Source: CAZHWT01 sp964536215 | Lineage (GTDB): Bacteria; Patescibacteriota; CAZHWT01 | Direction: 5' to 3' | Length of the DNA: 64,000 nt | Assembly (NCBI GenBank): GCA_964536215.1 | Contig: CAZHWT010000001.1 | Span: 1 to 64,000 of the forward strand | Part shown: positions 39,841 to 48,176 of the stretch, piece by piece | How the letters are laid out: every line of letters begins with the position of its first letter | Position numbering within the stretch: the first letter of the stretch is position 1 | Program-made: the position numbers and the translations under genes | The notes under the pieces: model-generated | Told to the model about the DNA's origin: nothing | Database searches by the model: none | Seen by the model: the letters and a program-made list of their open reading frames with translations, nothing else

Positions 39841-40344
39841 TTACTTAGGAAGATGGAAAGTTGTACCTTCCGTAGGAGCATCAGCCGCAGCTGGAGCTGC
39901 CCCACACTTGTACCAAGTTTGCCCTAAGCTGGTGTAATACGCAATGTACACATCGCCAGAACATTTAGTCGAGAACGCGGCTTTAGCGCTCTGAGAGGCC
40001 AAGGTGCCGTAGTAGATCAAGTCAGCGCCAGACGAAACTACGATTGGGGTGATGGTCGATCCAGGAGCTTGCTTGAGGAACCCTCCACCAACGAGACCTG
40101 ACGTTGAGTCACCAATAGATTGGCAAGATGTTGCATACGTTGTACCACCACCTGTTGAGGTGTAACAAGTTTCAACAGCAGTTGCTACCTGACCAAGATC
40201 ACTCTTTACCTTAGAATCGTTGGCCTCGTTTATACGCTCGGCTGGGTTAATGGCGACCAAAACAACAGCGGCCAAAATACCGATAATGGCGATAACGACC
40301 AATAATTCGATAAGGGTGAAACCTTTTTGAATTGATTTATACAT
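39841..40344 (-). CDS. pilA: major type IV pilin
   Basis: The short leader MYKSIQKG is followed by FTLIELLVVIAIIGILAAVV and NPAERINEANDSKVKSDL. The head is about 120 residues and has Cys pairs. Start 40344 is chosen because GGGAGG lies ahead of it, while the upstream GTG is inside that Shine-Dalgarno sequence. It is a single-gene unit with its own leader hairpin and terminator, which fits high expression of the pilus subunit. Confidence 0.93.
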   Translation of the reverse strand: MYKSIQKGFTLIELLVVIAIIGILAAVVLVAINPAERINEANDSKVKSDLGQVATAVETCYTSTGGGTTYATSCQSIGDSTSGLVGGGFLKQAPGSTITPIVVSSGADLIYYGTLASQSAKAAFSTKCSGDVYIAYYTSLGQTWYKCGAAPAAADAPTEGTTFHLPK

Positions 40345-40361
40345 GGGTTTCACCTCCCTTC

Positions 40362-40399
40362 ACAAAAGCAAAGATGTATCCGGATGGACATCTTTGCTG
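40362..40399 (-). promoter_or_regulatory. stem-loop in the pilA 5' leader
   Basis: GCAAAGATGT and ACATCTTTGC pair over ten bases around a ten-base loop CCATCCGGAT, followed by TTTTG and then the pilA Shine-Dalgarno sequence. It can be an mRNA stabiliser or a leaky terminator/attenuator. Confidence 0.55.
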
Positions 40400-40528
40400 G
40401 TGTTTTAGATAAGTAAGAGAGAAAAATGCAGGGCAGGGCATAGGTGGTTAGTGGTGGGTAGCGTGTGGTGAGTAGGTAATAATAGTATTATCTTTTACTA
40501 TACTGCACCCAATGGAATCGGGCAAGCA

Positions 40529-41734
40529 TTATCCAATACTTCCCAGTACGCCATAGATAGGCAAGAGTAAGGCGAAGATTAAGAAACCGACACAAACACC
40601 CAGCACAATCATAATAATTGGCTCTAGGGCGGTTGATAAGTTTTTCACAGTGTTATTCGTTTCCTCTTCAAAGGTGTGGCCAACTTTAAGCAAGACCTCG
40701 TCCAGCTTACCCGTCTTTTCGCCAATCGAGGTCATTTGGTTAACTAGTCGGGGGAAGATAGGCTGGCGTTCAAAGGCCGTCGCTAGTGCCGCCCCTTTTT
40801 CGACCGATTGAGCAATGCTGGCGGCAGCCTCCTGGAAACGAATATTGGTTAACGTCTCTTTAGAAATATCCAGAGCATCAAGAATTGGCACACCAGAGCT
40901 AATTAGAAGCGCCAGCGTGTCAATAAATTGCGTTAGCTGGACTAAGTGATTTAATTTGCCAAAAATCGGCACTTTAGCAAATGTGTCAGAAATGACATAC
41001 TTACCCTTAAGCGTAGAGGCAAACCAGCGATAGGCCGCAATTACTCCTACAATAAGTAGAATCATAATGTACCACTGGCTGGTAAATAGATTTGAAATGC
41101 CAACTAAAATGAGGGTGCTTAGGGGTAGATCAACATCCAAACTCTCATAAACCTGCTTCATTTGCGGAATAACAAAGACCATCATAACGGCCATAACACC
41201 GGCCATGGCAATCAAAATGATAATTGGGTAAATTAGGGCACCTTTAACCTTGGCTCTGAATTCGGCCTGGCTTTCTAAGGAATCAGCCAGCTTAACTAAA
41301 ATTTTATCTAGATTACCCGATGCTTCACCGGCCTTAATTAAGCTGATATACAAACGAGGGAAGATTTGCGGATACTTTTCCAGCGAGCGAGAGAATGACA
41401 AGCCACCATCAATATCCCGAACTATTTCTTCAAGGGTTTTTTTGAAAAAGCCAGGCTTTAGCTGAGCGGCTAACACTTCCAAAGCCTGGGTTAGAGGTAA
41501 GCCGGCATTTACCATTGTGGCCAACTGTCGTGTTGTGGTTGACAGCACCTTACCGGACACCTTATTAGCGCCCAGCATGCCCATTATGTCTGTTTGGCGC
41601 TTGAGCTCCAGAGAAGTAATTAACAGTTTGCGATTCCGCAGAATATCGGCAGCTTGGTGCTCATCGGCAGCCTCGATAAGACCCGATGAAGCGGCGCCGG
41701 TTTCACTGAGTGCGGTATAACGATATGTAAGCAT
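40529..41734 (-). CDS. pilC: type IV pilus platform protein PilC
   Basis: 401 residues with two T2SS-F domains (about 65-190 and 270-390), each with the pattern ...ALEVLA...SG...LSFSRSLEKYP..FP.L...I..GE.SG.L (for example LINGE-like LIKAGEASGNLDKIL and MTSIGEKTGKLDEVL). Three or four membrane helices. It is the inner-membrane core on which the ATPases act. 18 bases after pilT. Confidence 0.95.
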   Translation of the reverse strand: MLTYRYTALSETGAASSGLIEAADEHQAADILRNRKLLITSLELKRQTDIMGMLGANKVSGKVLSTTTRQLATMVNAGLPLTQALEVLAAQLKPGFFKKTLEEIVRDIDGGLSFSRSLEKYPQIFPRLYISLIKAGEASGNLDKILVKLADSLESQAEFRAKVKGALIYPIIILIAMAGVMAVMMVFVIPQMKQVYESLDVDLPLSTLILVGISNLFTSQWYIMILLIVGVIAAYRWFASTLKGKYVISDTFAKVPIFGKLNHLVQLTQFIDTLALLISSGVPILDALDISKETLTNIRFQEAAASIAQSVEKGAALATAFERQPIFPRLVNQMTSIGEKTGKLDEVLLKVGHTFEEETNNTVKNLSTALEPIIMIVLGVCVGFLIFALLLPIYGVLGSIG

Positions 41735-41752
41735 AATTTTGTGTACTGCCCC

Positions 41753-42856
41753 TTATGCAGTTGGCGTCTGAGGCTGAGCAGGTTGATTGCGTAGAATGCG
41801 ATCCAGCTCGCCAGCTCGCAGAGTGTGCTGCTTAGCTTCTTCTAATGATATTTTGCCGGCTTGAATAAGTGTGGCCAGTGATCGCTCAAGGCTTACCATG
41901 CCCTGGTCGCCACCAGTCATCATTAAGTTATCGATTTGATGAGTCTTGCCTTCGCGAATAACTGATCGAATACCAGAGTTGATGGCCAAAATTTCTGTCG
42001 CCGCTACCCGCCCACCACCTAATGCTGGGATGAGCCGCTGAGAGACAATACCCTCTAACGAGCCGGCTAACTGCGCTCGGACTTGGGCTTGCTGATGCTC
42101 TGGGAAAACATCGATAACACGGTCGACGGTCTGAGCGGCTGAGTTGGTGTGAAGTGTGGCAAATACTAAGTGGCCAGTTTCAGCAATGGTTAGCGCCGCA
42201 GAAATTGTTTCATAGTCACGCATTTCGCCAACCAGTACTACGTCAGGATCTTCACGCAAAACAGAGCGTAGGGCAATGTCCCACGAATGCGTATCTAGAT
42301 GAAGCTCGCGCTGAGTAATGAGTGAGCGGCGATGCGGGTAAACATACTCGATTGGATCTTCAACGGTAATAATGTGGGCGGCGCGCGTTTCGTTTATCTG
42401 ATTAATCATGGCAGCCAACGTGGTCGACTTACCGTGCCCGGTCGGGCCCGTCACTAGCACAAACCCCTGGGGAAGAGTAGTGAGGCGCTGCACCGCTTGG
42501 GGTAAGCCTAACTCCTCTAAGGTACGGATAGTGGTAGGAATGAGTCGCAGGGCGGCTCCCAAATAGCCTTTTTGATGGTAAATATTGACGCGGAAACGAG
42601 CCACTTCACCAAGAGCAAAAGAGAAGTCAACCTCTTTGTTGGAGATGAGAATATCTTTTTGTTCGTCACTGGTGAGAGAAAACGATAGGTCTTCCAAATC
42701 TTTGGCCGTTAACGGATTTAGCCCCTCGATAGCCACCAACGATCCATCAATTCTGACCATTGGGAGAGCGCCAACCGTTAAGTGCAGGTCGGATGCCTTA
42801 CGGCGAATTACCTCTTCGAGCAACTGTTGAATTGTGGGAGTAGCTGTGGTCGGCAT
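41753..42856 (-). CDS. pilT: pilus retraction ATPase PilT
   Basis: Walker A GPTGHGKSTT, Walker B VVLVGEMRDYET, His box GHLVFATLHTNSA, and the PilT signature AINSGIRSVIREGKTHQIDN (compare AIRNLIREGKxHQI). 367 residues. Pilus twitching/retraction is therefore likely. Confidence 0.95.
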   Translation of the reverse strand: MPTTATPTIQQLLEEVIRRKASDLHLTVGALPMVRIDGSLVAIEGLNPLTAKDLEDLSFSLTSDEQKDILISNKEVDFSFALGEVARFRVNIYHQKGYLGAALRLIPTTIRTLEELGLPQAVQRLTTLPQGFVLVTGPTGHGKSTTLAAMINQINETRAAHIITVEDPIEYVYPHRRSLITQRELHLDTHSWDIALRSVLREDPDVVLVGEMRDYETISAALTIAETGHLVFATLHTNSAAQTVDRVIDVFPEHQQAQVRAQLAGSLEGIVSQRLIPALGGGRVAATEILAINSGIRSVIREGKTHQIDNLMMTGGDQGMVSLERSLATLIQAGKISLEEAKQHTLRAGELDRILRNQPAQPQTPTA

Positions 42857-43074
42857 AGTTAAATACTTGTATTTCCAGTATTACGTATCAAGCAAGCGAT
42901 TGCAAGCCCTCAGCTGCTGAGGCAGCCGTTATTGGTTACTTTCCGCCAGAGGCGGACAAGAGCTACTTGGTGACTTGGTTTAACTGGGTGTCGGGTTTCG
43001 ACAAAGCTATTCGTAGCATTCGTTGTTTGTGGATTCGAATATACATTCGTAATTTGGACGCTACTTATTTGTCA
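42857..43074. repeat. spacer between pilB and pilT with TCCGCCAGAGGCGGA
   Basis: It carries the palindrome TCCGCCAGAGGCGGA (about 42946) inside a TTACTT...AGCTACTTGG context shared with about 3905, and ATTCGTAGCATTCGTTG stutters. No gene. Confidence 0.6.
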
Positions 43075-44793
43075 CTAAGCGATGACTCGGAGCACTTCTT
43101 CAAAGGTTGTCAGCCCCTCTAGTACCTTAAGCATACCGTCTTGTTTCATCGTAATCATGCCAGCCGCAACGGCTTCGGCCTGAATTTTGTCAGCTGACTC
43201 GTGTTGCAATATTAAGCGGCCAATCTTGTCGGTTACTTCCAGCACTTCATAAATACCCGCTCGGCCTTGATACCCCAGGTTATTACATTCGGAACACCCT
43301 TTTGGCATATACACTACTGGCTGCTTAGAGGCGGCCTCTTTTGGCATAAGCGGGCCAAGAATCTCTTTTATCTGCTGCTCAATCTCAGGGGTGATGGGGG
43401 TGGGGACACGGCACTTAGGGCAGAGCTGACGAACTAGTCGCTGGGCCATAATGACATTTACCGATGAGGCTACCAAGAACGGTTCGGCACCCATATCTAG
43501 CAAGCGAGGCAGAGAGCCAGCAGCTGAGTTGGTGTGCAGAGTAGAGAGGACCAAGTGACCGGTTAAGGAGGCTTGGATAGCCAATTCCATAGTTTCACCG
43601 TCACGAATCTCACCAACCATTATAACGTTAGGGTCTTGTCGCAAGATAGAACGCAATCCTGAAGCGAAGGTGAGGCCAGCGGCGGGGTTGATTTGAACCT
43701 GATTAACACCGGCTACTTCATATTCGACTGGATCTTCGAGGGTGATTATATTGACCTTGACCGAGTTAAGCTTGGTAAGAGATGTTCGTAGCGTGGTCGT
43801 TTTACCAGACCCAGTTGGTCCGGTTACCAAAATAATACCAGCCGTTTTAGCTAGAGCGGTTTCGAACGTTTTTAGGGCATTACCTCTAATGCCGAGTTCT
43901 GCAAAGGTTGGCACACTGGCATCTTTACGCAATAGTCGCATAACCACCTTTTCGCCCTTAGCGGTGGGCAAAGTCGAGACACGCAGGTCAATTTGTTGCT
44001 CGCCGACCTGAATTTGAAAACGACCATCTTGCGGGACGCGCTTTTCATCAATTTTCATATTGGACAAAATCTTAATGCGAGAGACAACCGAGTCGTGGAC
44101 TTTATTGGGAAGCACCAATCGTTCCTGCAACACACCGTCAATACGATAGCGGACCCGAGTGTTTTCTACGCCAGGTTCAATGTGCACGTCAGAGGCGCGC
44201 GATTTGGCAGCGTATTCGAGCATAGTCGAGACAATGCGGGCCACTGGAGCGTCGCGGATAGCTTCGTCAATTTTGCTAATGTCTTTAATTGATTCCTCAA
44301 TCTTGGTCGTCTCCGTCTGAGCCTCGCGCAAAGCGGCACGGACGTCTTTATCGATTGACTGGGCATAGCTGGTTTCGATAGCGGCCTGAATTTCTTCCGC
44401 CGGGGCCACAAATGGCTTGACTCGCATACCACTCTTGGTTTCGAGGAATTCAATAACCTGCAAATCCAATGGATCCGACATGGCTACCTGGATTTGGCCG
44501 TTATCAATACCAAAAGGCATGAGCACGTAGTGCTTGGCTACTGCTTCGGGGATTTTTGACAAGACTTCTACACTAATAGCCTGTCCTTTTAGAGTAACGT
44601 AGGGAATATTGAGGATCTTGGCTTGTGCGCCAAGGATATCTTTTTCGCTAGCCCAGCCTTTGGATAAGAGAATTTCTCTTACCTGCTTACCAGTGTTAAT
44701 CTGCTCAACCTTAACTTGAGAGACCTGGTCAGCGGTCAAGACCCCTTGGGCAGCGAGAATATCTTCAATGGTGTTGGCAGCAACTTCGGGCAT
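43075..44793 (-). CDS. pilB: pilus assembly ATPase PilB/GspE
   Basis: 572 residues. The N-terminal GspE-N domains (1-140) are followed by Walker A GPTGSGKTTT, Walker B VIMVGEIRDGET, His box GHLVLSTLHTNSA and the zinc site LCPKCR...GCSECNNLGYQGRAGIYEVL. It drives pilin polymerisation. First gene of pilB-pilT-pilC. Confidence 0.96.
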   Translation of the reverse strand: MPEVAANTIEDILAAQGVLTADQVSQVKVEQINTGKQVREILLSKGWASEKDILGAQAKILNIPYVTLKGQAISVEVLSKIPEAVAKHYVLMPFGIDNGQIQVAMSDPLDLQVIEFLETKSGMRVKPFVAPAEEIQAAIETSYAQSIDKDVRAALREAQTETTKIEESIKDISKIDEAIRDAPVARIVSTMLEYAAKSRASDVHIEPGVENTRVRYRIDGVLQERLVLPNKVHDSVVSRIKILSNMKIDEKRVPQDGRFQIQVGEQQIDLRVSTLPTAKGEKVVMRLLRKDASVPTFAELGIRGNALKTFETALAKTAGIILVTGPTGSGKTTTLRTSLTKLNSVKVNIITLEDPVEYEVAGVNQVQINPAAGLTFASGLRSILRQDPNVIMVGEIRDGETMELAIQASLTGHLVLSTLHTNSAAGSLPRLLDMGAEPFLVASSVNVIMAQRLVRQLCPKCRVPTPITPEIEQQIKEILGPLMPKEAASKQPVVYMPKGCSECNNLGYQGRAGIYEVLEVTDKIGRLILQHESADKIQAEAVAAGMITMKQDGMLKVLEGLTTFEEVLRVIA

Positions 44794-44921
44794 AAGGCTA
44801 GTGTCTGGAATCTAGAAAATAGAAAATAGAATCTTCTAACTTCGCGGATTGACTTGTTTCATTATTCGTTCTTTGTACGTTATTTAAGGATATAATAGGA
44901 TTATTCGGAGGATTGTGTCAA

Positions 44922-45587
44922 ATGTTGCAGAGTATAATTTTAATTGATCCAGAGGCGATTTTAGCGGCCAAGCCAGACAGCAACACGCTGGTCGTTGAGG
45001 TGCCGGAGGATAAAAAGGAGATTAGCGTCGATCAAATCCGTTCATTGGTCGCCTGGGCTGGGCAATTTGGCTTTGCCACGGGAGCCAAACGGGCCATTAT
45101 CTGCCAAGCACAACATCTGAGTTTGGCTGCTGCCAACACCCTGCTTAAGACGCTCGAGGAACCAACTGAACAAACAACCCTCATATTGACGGTCGACACG
45201 GCTGGAAGTCTGCTGCCGACTATCCGGTCACGTTGCGCCGTGTATCGAGTAGACGAGCTATCACAGGATCAACTAGCCGAGTGGGGACTAGAGCGACGAC
45301 CGCCAACCGAGGCAGAAGTTCCCCTGAGTTGGTCAGACTTTGCCGCTCAACCTGCTTTAGCGCGCTGGCAAACCGTCGAGGAGTGGCTCAAAGCTAAGCA
45401 GGACATGAAGACTGTACTGCGAGCGTGGCAACGGCAACTTCATCAGTCGTTATCCACCGCGGAAGATGACACTTTGGAGCAGGTTATAGCTAGGGCCAGC
45501 CTACTAGATAGGTCGCTCCGCGATTTAGAGGCAAATAGCAACCCCAGGCTCGTCTTTGACGAAGTGTTATTGGCTATTGAGACATAG
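44922..45587 (+). CDS. holB: DNA polymerase III delta-prime-like subunit, N-terminally short
   Basis: The conserved segments are VDQIRSLVAWAG, then AANTLLKTLEEPTEQTTLILTVD and LLPTIRSRC (SRC motif). The N-terminal P-loop region (normally about 50 residues earlier) is absent. E. coli delta-prime also lacks a working P-loop but keeps the fold. About 221 residues versus about 330 usually; the C-terminal domain is also short. GGAGGA precedes the ATG and TATAAT lies about 25 bases upstream. Confidence 0.8.
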   Translation: MLQSIILIDPEAILAAKPDSNTLVVEVPEDKKEISVDQIRSLVAWAGQFGFATGAKRAIICQAQHLSLAAANTLLKTLEEPTEQTTLILTVDTAGSLLPTIRSRCAVYRVDELSQDQLAEWGLERRPPTEAEVPLSWSDFAAQPALARWQTVEEWLKAKQDMKTVLRAWQRQLHQSLSTAEDDTLEQVIARASLLDRSLRDLEANSNPRLVFDEVLLAIET

Positions 45588-45860
45588 TTGATTGATGGCT
45601 AATCGCTAATCGTTAATCGCTAATCGTTAATCGTATATCGTAAACCCCGATTTAATCGGGGTAAATCGCACCTTGCTTTTGAACAAGTCAATGTACATAC
45701 ACGTGTACGTACACGTGTATGTACATCGGGCATAGGGATTCTCGATCGGGTCGAGAATGACAGGAGGGGGAAGGTAGAAGTTTGAAGTGCGAGTTACGGG
45801 AACGAATAACGAATAGACGAATAACGAAAAAACTAATAGCCAAGTAGCTGATACCTAATC
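45588..45860. repeat. repeat-dense spacer between holB and gyrB
   Basis: TTAATCGCTAATCG stutters and a CCCCGATTTAATCGGGG palindrome (about 45648) come first. TACGTACA-type palindrome copy 5 in doubled form (45691-45726), a GATTCTCGATC..GTCGAGAATGAC hairpin (about 45735-45762) and ACGAATAACGA stutters follow. No gene from here to gyrB. Confidence 0.75.
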
Positions 45861-46073
45861 GGAAAGTTTAAGCGCCAGAGGCAATGGGGGAGACGCTCAT
45901 TTCGTTACCGAAGAGTGGACGGGAGACCTAGGTTGTGGTACAATACTCTTAAGCGAAATATACCCGAAACTATCCCAGATATTCCCTTGTTTTGACTGTC
46001 CCCAAAACGGCTTGTGTTTATTGCTTGCTTTACGCATGTGATAAGATTTAATCTGACTTTACTTACTTAACCT

Positions 46074-48038
46074 ATGGCTACTTCTGATTCAGCAAATCCG
46101 ACAACTTATGACGCCTCGCAAATCCAGGTCCTAGAGGGGCTGGAGCCGGTCCGCAAGAGACCGGGTATGTATATTGGCTCAACCGATGCCAGGGGTTTTC
46201 ACCACCTAGCAGTCGAAATTATTGATAACGCAGTCGACGAAGGTTTGGCTGGTTATGCCAAAAACGTCTATGTCTTTTTAGAAGAAGATAACCGCATGAC
46301 CATTATTGATGATGGTCGTGGTATTCCGGTCGATATCCACCCTAAGATGGGCAAGAGTGCCCTGGAAGTGATTATGACCGTCCTGCACGCTGGCGGAAAG
46401 TTTGGTGGTGGCGGCTATAAAGTGTCTGGTGGTTTGCACGGGGTAGGAGCCTCGGTGGTAAACGCGCTGTCTTCGTATATGCAAGTTATGGTCCGGCATG
46501 ACGATAAGATTTACATGCAGGAGTACGCTACTGGCACCCCTAAGGCCGATGTGGCCATTGTCCCAGCTAGCACCGAAGACACCTTGGTCAACAAGATTTG
46601 GAGCTCAATTAAGAATGGTACTAAGTCTAGCTTTATTCCGGACGCTAACGTTTTCCACGATGTGACGAGTGATTTTAAGACATTGGAAACCAAGTTGCGC
46701 GAGCGAGCCTTCTTGGTGTCAGAGATGGCCTTCCACCTGTATGATTTGCGTCATGACAAGGAGAGTCACTTTTACTTTGAAGGCGGTATCAAGTCTCTGG
46801 TTAAGCATTTAAATAAAAACAAGGCTATTGTTAACCCAACACCCATCTACATTAGCAAAGAGGTCGATGATATTGGGGTAGAAATTGCTGTTCAGTACAA
46901 CGATGGTTTTACCGATAACGTTGAGAGTTTTGCTAACGTTATTAATACAGTTGACGGTGGAACCCACTTAACTGGCTTCCGAACTGCGTTAACTCGGTCA
47001 GTTAACGACTATGCCCGCAAATCCGGCTTCTTAAAAGATAACGAAGATAACCTAATTGGCGAGGATATGCGCGAAGGGCTGACAGCCGTGATTGCCGTTA
47101 AGCTGGATAGTGAGAACTTACAATTTGAGTCTCAGACTAAAGAAAAGTTAGGTAATGCTGAGGTTCAGCCGATTGTTAACTCGGTCACCAAAGCTGGCCT
47201 AGATACTTTCTTTGAAGAGCATCCTGCTGAAGCTAAAAAAATTATGGAAAAGGTAGTCTTGGCGGCTAAAGCCCGCTTGGCGGCCCGAGCGGCCAAGGAT
47301 GCGGTGCTGCGCAAAGGAGCTCTAGAGGGCGGCACGCTACCAGGCAAATTGGCCGACTGCTCGGAAAAAGACCCGGCCAAGAGCGAGATTTATATTGTTG
47401 AGGGTGACTCAGCTGGTGGCTCGGCCAAACAGGCCAGAGACCGTAAGTTCCAGGCTATTTTGCCGCTGTTCGGTAAACCTATTAATAGTGAGAAAAGCCG
47501 TCTGGATAAGGTAGTTAACAATGATCGACTCAAAGATTTACTCATTGCCCTGGGCTGTGGCATTGGCGATATTTTTGACATAACCAAGACTCGTTATCAT
47601 CGGATTATTATTATGGCCGACGCCGATGTGGATGGTGGACATATTAAGACGTTGTATCTGACCTTCTTCTTCCGCCAACTGCGACCATTGTTGGAGGCCG
47701 GGTATATTTATGTTGCAATGCCGCCGCTGTTCAAGATTCAGGCTGGCAAGGATAAGCACTGGGTCTATTCGGATGCAGAACGCGACGCTAAGGTAGAAGA
47801 GTTAAAGAAGCAAGGCGTGACAAAGTTTTCTATTCAACGTTATAAGGGCTTGGGCGAAATGACGCCACAACAACTCTGGGAGACCACCATGGATCCGGAC
47901 CAGCGCTACCTTAAGCAAGTCACTATTAATGACGCAGCCCTCGCCGACGAAACCTTTACGATGCTAATGGGAGATGAAGTGCCGCCACGGAAACGATTTA
48001 TTATGGCTAATGCCCAAGCAGCGGAGCTGGATCTGTAA
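46074..48038 (+). CDS. gyrB: DNA gyrase subunit B
   Basis: 654 residues. GHKL ATPase (VEIIDNAVDEGLAG, DDGRGIPVDIH, GLHGVGASVVNALS), transducer, TOPRIM (EGDSAGGSAKQARDR, DADVDGGHIKTLYLTFFFR) and the C-terminal QRYKGLGEMTPQQLWETTMDP. There is one unusual residue: PLFGKPINSEKSR where most have PLRGKILNVEKAR. Confidence 0.98.
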   Translation: MATSDSANPTTYDASQIQVLEGLEPVRKRPGMYIGSTDARGFHHLAVEIIDNAVDEGLAGYAKNVYVFLEEDNRMTIIDDGRGIPVDIHPKMGKSALEVIMTVLHAGGKFGGGGYKVSGGLHGVGASVVNALSSYMQVMVRHDDKIYMQEYATGTPKADVAIVPASTEDTLVNKIWSSIKNGTKSSFIPDANVFHDVTSDFKTLETKLRERAFLVSEMAFHLYDLRHDKESHFYFEGGIKSLVKHLNKNKAIVNPTPIYISKEVDDIGVEIAVQYNDGFTDNVESFANVINTVDGGTHLTGFRTALTRSVNDYARKSGFLKDNEDNLIGEDMREGLTAVIAVKLDSENLQFESQTKEKLGNAEVQPIVNSVTKAGLDTFFEEHPAEAKKIMEKVVLAAKARLAARAAKDAVLRKGALEGGTLPGKLADCSEKDPAKSEIYIVEGDSAGGSAKQARDRKFQAILPLFGKPINSEKSRLDKVVNNDRLKDLLIALGCGIGDIFDITKTRYHRIIIMADADVDGGHIKTLYLTFFFRQLRPLLEAGYIYVAMPPLFKIQAGKDKHWVYSDAERDAKVEELKKQGVTKFSIQRYKGLGEMTPQQLWETTMDPDQRYLKQVTINDAALADETFTMLMGDEVPPRKRFIMANAQAAELDL

Positions 48039-48176
48039 TACGAATGATGATTGGTTTATGGTTTTTAGTTTATAGTTTTTAGTTGCTACGAATAGCCGAA
48101 ATTACCAATAGCTAATGACCATAAACCATAAACTACGAACTGTAAACCGCAAACCATAACCTAAAAACTAACCACT
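48039..48176. repeat. TTTATGGTTTATAG-type stutters between gyrB and gyrA
   Basis: Inverted stutter arms (GTTTATGGTTTTTAGTTTATAG ... CCATAAACCATAAACTA) fill the 138 bases. The same type occurs at about 11850, 23645, 61245 and 63205. Confidence 0.7.
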
